Of a DNA stretch of 64,000 nt, positions 41,628 to 55,700 are shown in pieces (positions within the stretch are counted from its first letter, which is position 1; every line of letters begins with the position of its first letter). The stretch is from Pseudoduganella lurida. GTDB lineage: Bacteria; Pseudomonadota; Gammaproteobacteria; Burkholderiales; Burkholderiaceae_D. The DNA is taken from NCBI RefSeq assembly GCF_007830455.1, contig NZ_VLLB01000002.1, positions 558,001 to 622,000 of the forward strand, read 5' to 3'. Position numbers and translations under genes: made by a program. The notes under the pieces are model-generated. The model was given only the letters and a program-made list of their open reading frames with translations, had not been told where the DNA came from and searched no databases.

Positions 41628-41976
41628 CGGGATCTTTCAGAAAAATAAACAATTTCCAAATGGTAAATACCGGTCATGACGCGCCGATGACAGCCAGTTG
41701 ACAGCTCCATGACAAGCTGCTTCTCAAGCTGATTCTCAAGCTGATTCTCAAGCTGATTCTCAAGCTCGATGGCAACGTTGATGACACGCTTGATAACAGC
41801 TCCCCGGCACGGCGTGGCAACCGTGCGACAAGCTCATCCATTTCATGCATGCCCGGGGCATGGGTACTATTTCTGCACTGCACGAGCTGCTAGACTGACG
41901 GACTGTTAAATTCATCGTAGGAAACATTAAGTCTCAGGCACAGACCTGCGCGATGGCCTGTCATGAAAGAGAAGTG
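41628..41976. promoter_or_regulatory. 349-bp divergent region between two TonB receptor genes
   Basis: This gap must hold the promoters of both receptors. The half nearest the minus-strand gene (about 41630-41670) is AT-rich, and 41717-41764 is a tandem array (listed separately). 41880-41930 is again AT-richer (gttaaattcatcg), a likely promoter zone for the plus-strand receptor. I cannot assign exact -35/-10 boxes or an operator. Confidence 0.45.
41717..41764. repeat. 12-bp array gctgattctcaa
   Basis: Four consecutive 12-base copies, the last three identical and the first with one change (gctgcttctcaa), in the intergenic region between the divergent TonB receptor genes. Confidence 0.93.
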
Positions 41977-44229
<2,253 letters not shown>

Positions 44230-44238
44230 TCGCTCGGG

Positions 44239-47690
<3,452 letters not shown>

Positions 47691-47694
<4 letters not shown>

Positions 47695-48593
47695 ACGCCC
47701 TGCAAAAAGTCCTGGTGGCCGACGACGACGCGATCAACCGCGAGGTGCTCGCCGAACTCCTCAAGCCGGAGTACACGGTGCTGCTGGCAAAGGACGGCGC
47801 ACAGGCGCTGGAGCGGGCCGCGCGCCACGTGCCGGACCTGATCCTGCTGGACGTGCTGATGCCGGACATGGACGGCTTCGAAGTGCTGCGCCGGCTGCGC
47901 GCCGATCCGGCCACCGCGCAGATCGCCGTCATCTTCGTCTCCGGCCTGGACCGGCCGGAAGACGAGATCACCGGCCTGAAACTGGGCGCCTCCGACTATA
48001 TCGCCAAGCCGTTCAACGCCACCGTGGTGATGGCGCGCGTGGCAATGCACCTGCAGATGGTGCGCCAGCGACGCATGCTGGAACGCCTGGCCCATGTGGA
48101 CGGGCTGACGGAGCTGGCCAACCGGCGCCGCTTCGACGAGGTGCTGGCCCTGGAATACCAGCGCGCGCGCCGCAAGGGCACGCCGCTGTCCCTCGCGCTG
48201 ATCGACATCGACAGCTTCAAGCAGTACAACGATCACTACGGCCACCCGGCCGGCGATCGCGCGCTGCGTGCCGTGGCGCGCGCCGCGGCCGGCTGCGTGC
48301 GGCGTCCCGGCGACCTGGCCGCGCGCTATGGCGGCGAAGAGCTCGTGCTGCTGCTGCCCGACACGGACGCAACGCAGGCCCGCCACGTGTGCGACAAGCT
48401 GCGCGAGGCATTGAGCAGCCTGGCCATCGAGCACGCCGCCTCGCCCGTCAGCCCCGTGCTGACGGCGAGCATCGGCGGCGCCACGCTGCTCGAGGGCGAG
48501 GACGCGGCAACGCTGTTCGCCGCGGCCGATGCCCACCTGTACCGCGCCAAGCAGGCCGGGCGCAACCGCCTGGCGTGGCGCAGCGCCGCCTGA
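47691..48593 (+). CDS. response regulator diguanylate cyclase (REC-GGDEF)
   Basis: A 300-residue protein: receiver domain (about 1-125; [10 protein letters not shown], phospho-Asp in [27 protein letters not shown]) joined to a GGDEF domain (about 135-300; [13 protein letters not shown], active site [12 protein letters not shown]). GGEEF variants are usually active, so it should make cyclic di-GMP when phosphorylated. It overlaps the kinase gene by 4 bp (ATGA), giving fixed stoichiometry with its likely phosphodonor. DNA polymerase II begins 14 bp downstream. The architecture is like WspR/PleD. Confidence 0.92.
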
Positions 48594-48607
48594 CGCCGGA
48601 GGCCGCG

Positions 48608-50953
48608 ATGGGACAGGGTTTCCTCCTGACGCGCCACTGGCGCGACACGGAAGCGGGCCTGGAAGTGGACTTCTGGCTCGCCACCGATGACGGCCCGCGC
48701 CACGTGCGGCTGCCGGTGCAGAGCGCGGTTGCCTTCCTCCCCGTCGAACAACAGGAAGCGGCGCAGACCATCCTCGGTACCGAGCGGGGTTGCGAACTGC
48801 GTCCGCTGGACCTGGCCGATTTCAGCCACCGCCCCGTCGTCGGACTGTACTGCCGCCAATACCGCCAGCTGCTCAAGCTGGAGAAGCGCCTGCGCGAACA
48901 TGGCATCGACGTCTACGAGGCGGATGTGCGCCCGCCCGAGCGCTACCTGATGGAGCGCTTCATCACCGCGCCGGTGGCGTTCGACGGCGACGACGGCCAG
49001 GTGCGCCTGAAGCCGGCCGACACCTACCGCCCGCGCCTGCGGCTGGCGTCCCTCGACATCGAGACGACCGAGCGGGGCGAGCTGTACTCGATCGCCATCG
49101 AAGGCTGCGGCGCGCGCAACGTCTACATGCTGGGGCCGGAAAATGGCGATGCAGGCGCCGTCGATTTCGCGCTGGAATACTGCGCCGACCGCCCCACCCT
49201 GCTGGTGCGCCTGAACGAATGGTTCGCGCGGCACGATCCGGATGCGCTGATCGGCTGGAACGTGGTGCAGTTCGACCTGCGCGTGCTGCAGAAGCATGCC
49301 GACCGCTTCGATGTCCCGCTGCTGCTGGGCCGCGGCGCGGACGGCGTGGCGACGCCGATGGAGTGGCGCGAGCACAGCAAGGGGCAGCATTTCTTCGCCG
49401 CAGCGCCGGGCCGGCTGCTCATCGACGGCATCGAGGCGCTGCGCTCGGCCACCTGGAGCTTCCCGTCGTTCAGCCTGGAGAACGTGTCGCAGACGCTGCT
49501 GGGCGAAGGCAAGGCGATCGACAATCCGTACGACCGGATGGACGAGATCAACCGCCTGTTCGCCGAGGACAAGCCGGCGCTGGCCCGCTACAACCTGAAG
49601 GACTGCGAACTGGTCACGCGCATCTTCGCGCACACGAAGGTGCTGGACTTCCTGCTGGAGCGGGCCAGCGTCACGGGCCTGGCGGCGGACCGCAGCGGCG
49701 GGTCGGTGGCCGCCTTCGAGCACCTGTACATCCCGCTGATGCACCGTGCCGGCTTCGTGGCACCCAACCTGGGCGACGTGGCCAATGAGAACAGCCCGGG
49801 CGGCTTCGTGATGGATTCGCGCTCCGGCCTGTACGACTCGGTGCTGGTGCTCGACTACAAGAGCCTGTACCCGTCCATCATCCGCACCTTCCTGATCGAC
49901 CCGGTCGGCCTGGTCGAGGGACTGCGTGCGCCGGAAGAGGACACCGTGCCGGGCTTTCGCGGCGCGCGCTTCTCGCGCACGAAACACTGCCTGCCGGGCA
50001 TCGTCACGCGCGTCTGGCAGGGCCGCGAGGCCGCCAAGCGGGCGAACAACCAGCCGCTGTCGCAGGCCCTGAAGATCATCATGAACGCCTTCTACGGCGT
50101 GCTGGGCGCATTCGGCTGCCGCTTCTTCGATCCGCGCCTGGCGTCGTCCATCACGCTGCGCGGCCACGAGATCATGCACCGCACCCGCGAGCTGATCGAG
50201 GCGCAGGGCTACCAGGTGATCTACGGCGACACGGATTCCACCTTCGTGTGGCTGGGCGAAGCGCACGACTCGGCGGCGGCGGACGGCATCGGCCGCACGC
50301 TGGTGGCGCACGTGAATGCGTGGTGGAAGGACCACCTGCTGCAGGCGTTCGGGCTGGAAAGCGCGCTGGAGCTGCAGTACGAAACGCATTACCGCCGCTT
50401 CCTCATGCCCACCATCCGCGATTCGGAGGAAGGCAGCAAGAAACGCTACGCGGGGCTGGTGGTGCGCCCGGACGGGACCGAGCAGATGGTGTTCAAGGGC
50501 CTGGAAACGGTGCGCACGGACTGGACGCCGCTGGCCCAGGTGTTCCAGCAGGAGCTGTACGCGCGCATCTTCCGCGGCGAGCCGTATCGCGACTACGTGC
50601 GCGACTACACGGAACGGATGCTGCGTGGCGAGCTCGATGCGCAGCTGGTGTACCGCAAGCGGCTGCGCCGCGGCCTGGACGACTACGAGCGCAACGTGCC
50701 GCCCCACGTGCGCGCGGCCCGCATCGCGGACGAATTCAATGCCGCCCAGGGTCGCCCGCTGCAGTACCAGAACCGCGGCTGGATCCGCTACCTGATGACG
50801 ACGGCCGGCCCGGAACCGCTGGAGACGCGGCGCGCCCCGATCGACTACGCGCACTACCTGGAAAAGCAGCTGCAGCCGATCGGCGACGCCATCCTGCCCT
50901 TCCTCGGCGACAGCTTCACGGGCCTGACCAGCCGGCAGCGCACGCTGTTCTGA
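48608..50953 (+). CDS. polB: DNA polymerase II (family B)
   Basis: A 781-residue family B polymerase, almost the same length as E. coli Pol II. Exonuclease motifs: [11 protein letters not shown] (Asp150, Glu152), [10 protein letters not shown] and YNLKDCELV. Polymerase motifs: [12 protein letters not shown] (motif A, Asp416), [15 protein letters not shown] (motif B) and YGDTDSTFV (motif C, Asp541/Asp543). All catalytic residues are intact. The frame is open for 379 codons upstream, but that part lies across two other genes; the ATG at 48608 fits the family N terminus. In E. coli this gene is SOS-induced; here it is 14 bp behind a cyclase gene, and I see no CTGT-N8-ACAG LexA box before it. Confidence 0.95.
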   Translation: MGQGFLLTRHWRDTEAGLEVDFWLATDDGPRHVRLPVQSAVAFLPVEQQEAAQTILGTERGCELRPLDLADFSHRPVVGLYCRQYRQLLKLEKRLREHGIDVYEADVRPPERYLMERFITAPVAFDGDDGQVRLKPADTYRPRLRLASLDIETTERGELYSIAIEGCGARNVYMLGPENGDAGAVDFALEYCADRPTLLVRLNEWFARHDPDALIGWNVVQFDLRVLQKHADRFDVPLLLGRGADGVATPMEWREHSKGQHFFAAAPGRLLIDGIEALRSATWSFPSFSLENVSQTLLGEGKAIDNPYDRMDEINRLFAEDKPALARYNLKDCELVTRIFAHTKVLDFLLERASVTGLAADRSGGSVAAFEHLYIPLMHRAGFVAPNLGDVANENSPGGFVMDSRSGLYDSVLVLDYKSLYPSIIRTFLIDPVGLVEGLRAPEEDTVPGFRGARFSRTKHCLPGIVTRVWQGREAAKRANNQPLSQALKIIMNAFYGVLGAFGCRFFDPRLASSITLRGHEIMHRTRELIEAQGYQVIYGDTDSTFVWLGEAHDSAAADGIGRTLVAHVNAWWKDHLLQAFGLESALELQYETHYRRFLMPTIRDSEEGSKKRYAGLVVRPDGTEQMVFKGLETVRTDWTPLAQVFQQELYARIFRGEPYRDYVRDYTERMLRGELDAQLVYRKRLRRGLDDYERNVPPHVRAARIADEFNAAQGRPLQYQNRGWIRYLMTTAGPEPLETRRAPIDYAHYLEKQLQPIGDAILPFLGDSFTGLTSRQRTLF

Positions 50954-51058
50954 GCCCACCTGCAGCCCTCACTGGCACCAGCGGCAGCGGCCAGGGTTCG
51001 ACCCTTTGTGCCCGCCCCCGGTAGCTGCTTTCGATCTTGCGGCATCCGGCCCTCCGGC

Positions 51059-52507
51059 CTATTTCGCCTGCAGCTTCTTCGCCGCTTCCACGTACGGCTT
51101 CGCATTCGGCACGTCGGTCCACTTCGGCGCCACCGGATCGTTGGCGATGCCGTACAGGCCCAGCGCCACCATGCGGTTCACGCGCGCCATGTTGTCGTAG
51201 TCGATCTTGCCCCAGTCGTCGTCCTTGCCATGGTAGTCCGGGAACTCGAACGACACGGCCAGCGTGTGGGCCGGCACGCCCAGGTCGGCCAGCGCCTGGT
51301 TGTCGCTGCGCGCGAAGAAGCGGTCGCTGTTCTTCTCGTGCTTCCACAGCTTCACGCCGGTGCGGGCGCCGGCCTGGCGCAGCGTGTCCGTCACCGTCGA
51401 ATAGTCGTAGCCCGTCAGCGTCGCCGAGCTTACCTGCGCGCCCTCGCTGTCGTCCGTGCGGCCCACCTGCTCCAGGTTCAGGTCCGCCACCGTGTCCTTC
51501 ACCGGGAACACGGGGTGGCGGCCATAGTAGCGCGAACCCAGCAGGCCCAGCTCCTCGCCGAACACCGCCATGAACACCACGCTGCGGCGCGGCCTCTGCT
51601 TTTCGGCGGCCAGTGCCGCCGCGATCTCGATCACGGAGACGGTGCCGCTGCCATCGTCGTTGGCGCCGTTGTGGATCTCGCCGTTCTTCACGCCCAGGTG
51701 ATCGTAGTGCGCGGTCAGCATCACGTACGTGTTCTTCAGCTTCGGATCGGCGCCGCGCAGCACGCCGATCACGTTGCGCAGTTTCACCGGCCTGACGGTG
51801 GCCGCCGCGATCGACGCCGTCACCGTGGCGCCGCCCTTTTCCAGCAGCGCCGCCGCTTCCTGGTCATGCAGGGCCACGACCGGGAGCGCGCCGGCCGGTG
51901 CCGCCTCGCCCTCCGGATCGATCAGCCAACCGGGGTTGCCGCCATGCCGCCGTTCCTTGTCGACCATGATCACCAGCGCCGGCCGGCCCTTCAGTTCCTT
52001 CTGCAGCACGCGCGCAGCACGGCGCACGGCTTCGGCGGGCACCACCAGCACCTTGCCACCCACATTGCGCTTGCCATCGAGCGCTTCCTTCCACGGCATG
52101 AACACGGCCGCCGTGGCCGGCAGCTTCACGGCCTGCAGGAATTCGGCGGTGGCGCCGGCCAGCGGCACGGCCACGGTCCTGCCGCCGTTCTGCACGGACA
52201 GCGTGAAATCCTGCGCCTCGCGGGCCGCATGCTGCCAGTTGGCGGTCTGGAAGTAGCCGTCGTCGCCGGCCGGTTCCAGGCCGGCGCGGCGGAACTGCGC
52301 GGCGATGTATTCGGCCGCCAGGTCCTGGCCGCGCGACGGCGTGCCCCGGCCTTCCAGCAGGTCGGAAGCCAGGAAGGACAGGTGGCCGCGCAGCGAATCG
52401 GCGGAGATGCGGGACGTGATGCTGGCGGCCAGCGGATCGGCAGGTACCTGCGCGGCGGCGGTGGCGGCAGCCAGCGCGAGGACGATGGCGGGAACGAAGT
52501 GGCGCAT
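51059..52507 (-). CDS. exported M28 family metallopeptidase
   Basis: A 482-residue protein with a signal peptide (MRHFVPAIVLALAAATAAA). A protease-associated insert occupies about residues 130-245. The M28 two-zinc site is seen in LTAHYDHLGV (His, Asp), IHNGANDDGSGT (bridging Asp), FGEELGLLGS (catalytic and metal Glu) and VADLNLEQVG. Family members are aminopeptidases or carboxypeptidase-like enzymes acting in the periplasm or outside the cell. It converges on polB with about 105 bp between and is divergent from the large helicase gene. Confidence 0.92.
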   Translation of the reverse strand: MRHFVPAIVLALAAATAAAQVPADPLAASITSRISADSLRGHLSFLASDLLEGRGTPSRGQDLAAEYIAAQFRRAGLEPAGDDGYFQTANWQHAAREAQDFTLSVQNGGRTVAVPLAGATAEFLQAVKLPATAAVFMPWKEALDGKRNVGGKVLVVPAEAVRRAARVLQKELKGRPALVIMVDKERRHGGNPGWLIDPEGEAAPAGALPVVALHDQEAAALLEKGGATVTASIAAATVRPVKLRNVIGVLRGADPKLKNTYVMLTAHYDHLGVKNGEIHNGANDDGSGTVSVIEIAAALAAEKQRPRRSVVFMAVFGEELGLLGSRYYGRHPVFPVKDTVADLNLEQVGRTDDSEGAQVSSATLTGYDYSTVTDTLRQAGARTGVKLWKHEKNSDRFFARSDNQALADLGVPAHTLAVSFEFPDYHGKDDDWGKIDYDNMARVNRMVALGLYGIANDPVAPKWTDVPNAKPYVEAAKKLQAK

Positions 52508-52588
52508 GTTCGACTTTCTCGACGGGGAATCGGCGAATATCGCATGCGAAACGGCGCACCGTCAATCGTGCCCGGCGTGCGGGTCATG

Positions 52589-52655
52589 GCGGCGGCGGCA
52601 GCCGTGCGGCAGGGGCGGCGGCAGCCGTGCGGCAGGGGCGGCGGCAGCCGTGCGC
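52589..52655. repeat. 22-bp tandem array, three copies, upstream of the helicase-nuclease gene
   Basis: Three copies of a 22-base unit (gggcggcggcagccgtgcgg plus ca, third copy with a small deletion) lie between the M28 and helicase genes. A TACAAT -10 candidate for the helicase gene sits at 52671-52676, so the third copy covers the place where its -35 box would be. Confidence 0.9.
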
Positions 52656-52721
52656 AGCCCGGCGGTGCAGTACAATCGCCTGTCGCCATCACCTGTGCAT
52701 GGCAGGACCCACCGAACCCAC

Positions 52722-55700
52722 ATGACGCCCGAACTTTCCGACGCCACCGTCCCCGACGGCGCCGCGTCCACCGCTCCTTTGCCAGTCGCGATCAATGTGA
52801 TCGCCGATGCCACCATCGGCTACGCCGCCATCCAGAACAACGTGCCCGTGGTGCGCGAGCTGACCATGACCAACACGGGAACGGCCGCGCTGGTGGACGT
52901 CGAACTGGCGATCGCCTGCGTGCCGGCCTTCGCCACCGGCCTGCGCCTGCGCTTCGAGCGCCTGGAACCGGGCGAAACCCGCCGCATCGCCCCGCTGGAC
53001 CTGAAGCCCGATCATGCCTACCTGTCCACGCTGGACGAAGCCGTGCAGGCCGTCATCACGTTCACCGCCAGTGCAGCCGGCGCCATGCGCGGCCAGGCGT
53101 CGCACCGGCTGGCAGTGCTGGCCTACGACCAGTGGGCCGGCACGCGCGCGCTGCCGGAACTGCTGGCCGCGTTCTGCATGCCCAATTCGCGCGTGGTCGA
53201 TCACCTGATCGCCACGGCATCCGCGCTGCTGCGGCAGGCGCCGGGCGATCTGGCGATGAACGGCTACCAGGCGAAGAACCGGGAAAAGGTATGGAAGCAG
53301 GTATCCGCCCTGTACAGCGCGATCCTGGCCGAGGAACTGCACTACGCGAATCCGCCCGCCTCGTTCGGCAGCGACGGCCAGAAGATCCGCACGCCGGAAC
53401 GCGTCCTCGACACGAAGGTGGCCACCTGCCTGGACCTGGTGATGCTGTTTGCCGCGGCGCTGGAACAGGCCGGCCTGCATCCGGTGGTGCTGCTGCGCGA
53501 GGGCCACGCCTGGGTAGGCGTGTGGCTGGTCGAGACCAGTTTTCCGACCGCGCTGGTGGACGATGCGCAGGCGGTGCGCAAGCGCGTCCATTCCGGCGAG
53601 CTGATGGTGTTCGAAACGACGGGCGTGGCGGGCGGCCAGCGGCCGACGCTGCGCTGGGCCTGCGCCACCGGCGTCGAACAGCTCGACGACGAGGAACGCT
53701 TCGCGTATGCGGTCGACATCCGCCGCGCCCGCGAGCTGCAGATCCGTCCCCTGCCCTCGCGCTCCGCTGCCGCACCGGAAGGGGCGCCCACCGATGTGCA
53801 CGATGTGCCGGCCATCGAGGACATGCCGCCGCTGCCGCCGCTGGACCCGGCCGCGCTGCCGGCCACCGACCTGGCGGCCGACACGCCGGAAGGCCGGCTG
53901 GCGCGCTGGAAAAGCAAGCTGCTCGACCTCACGCTGCGCAACCGGCTGCTCAACTTCAAGCCGACGAAGAGCTCGCTTCGGCTGGTGTGCCCGGATGCGG
54001 GCGCGCTGGAAGACGCGCTGGCCGACGGCAAGGAGTTCCGCCTGCGCGCCGCGCCGCCGCTCATGACGGGGCCGGACGTGCGCGATGCCGCCGTCTACAC
54101 CGCGCGCACGGGCAGTGTGCCGCTCGACGAGCTGGCGGCGGGAGCGCTGGGCAACCACGAGCTGATCGTCGACATCGATGAAGGCGCGCTCGACGCGCGG
54201 CTGCTGGAGATCTTCCGCGCCGCCGGCACCAGCCTGGAAGAAGGCGGCGCGAATACGCTGTTCCTCGTGTTCGGCTTCCTGCAGTGGAAGGAGGAGCAGG
54301 AGGCGGAGGCCTCGCACCTGGCGCCGATCCTGCTGGTGCCCGTCACGCTCACCCGCCAGTCGGTGCGCAGCGGCTTCCGGCTGGTGCGGCATGACGACGA
54401 AGCGCTCGTCAATCCCACGCTGATCCAGAAACTGTGGCAGGATTTCAGCCTGAAGCTGCCCGCCTTCGACGTGCTGCCGACGGACGACAAGGGCCTCGAC
54501 GTGGCCGGCATCCTGCAGGCCTTCCGCCTGGGCGTGACGGAACTGAAGGGCTGGGAAGTGCGCGAGCAGGTCCACCTGGGCATCTTCTCGTTCACCAAAT
54601 ACCTGATGTGGAAGGACCTGCAGGACCGCCACCGGCAGCTGCAGGAAAACGCCGTGGTGGCCCAGCTGATCAACCATCCCGGCGAGGCGTTCGCACGCGA
54701 GGAGCTGGGCTTCGAGCCCCGCACGCTGGACCAGACGCACAGCCCGCAGGACCTGTTTGCGCCGCTGCTGTCCGATTCGTCGCAGCTGCGCGCCATCTGC
54801 GTGGCCGGCAGCGGCAGGAACCTCGTCATCGAGGGGCCGCCCGGCACGGGCAAGAGCCAGACCATCACCAACCTGATCGCGCACCTGCTGGCCACCGGCA
54901 AGCGGGTGCTGTTCGTCTCGGAAAAGATGGCGGCGCTGGACGTGGTGCACCGCCGCCTCGGCGCCATCGGCCTGGGGCCTTACTGCCTGGAGCTGCATTC
55001 GTCGAAAGCGCGCAAGGCCGATGTGCTCAAGCAGCTGGGCATCGCGCTGGACGCGGCCGGCGGCCGCACCGTGCGGGAATGGGAACTGGAAGCGGAGCGC
55101 CTGGCGGTGCTGCGCGGCGAACTCAATGACGTGGCAGTCGCGCTGCACCGGCTGCATCCGAACGACCTGACGATCCACGAGGCGATCGGCACCTGCATCC
55201 TGCACGCGCACCGGAAGCCGGCCGCCTTTGCGTGGCCCGATGCCGATGCGCACGCCCGGGCGGACCTGGAACGGATGCGCGACACGAGCCGGCAGATCGG
55301 CGCACTGGCCGGGCAACTGACGGCGCTCGACCATCATCCGCTGGGCCTGATCCGCGTCTCGGCCTGGACCCCGTCCTGGCAGCAGGACCTGCTTGATGGC
55401 GCCGCACTGCTGCACGACCGGGCAGGCGCGCTCGATGCCGCCGCCGTCAGGCCGCTGTCCCTGCTCGGCGCCGCACCGGAGGGCCTGTCGCTGGCCGATT
55501 TCGCCGCGCTGGACCGGCTGGCAGAAGTCCTGGTGCAGGCGCCGGACGTGCCGGTGGGGGTGGCACGTGCCGCGCACGATGAAACGGCACGTGAAAAACT
55601 GGCGACGCTGCACCGCCATGGCATCGCACGCAACCGCGCCTGGGCAGTCCTCGGCGGCAGGTACACCGAAGCATTGGCCGAGCTGTCCGCGGGCCAGCTG

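Noticed and set aside
48560..48607. LexA-like site before polB
   Set aside because: The sequence ctgtaccgcgccaagcag has a CTGT half-site but no correctly spaced ACAG, so it does not meet the consensus.
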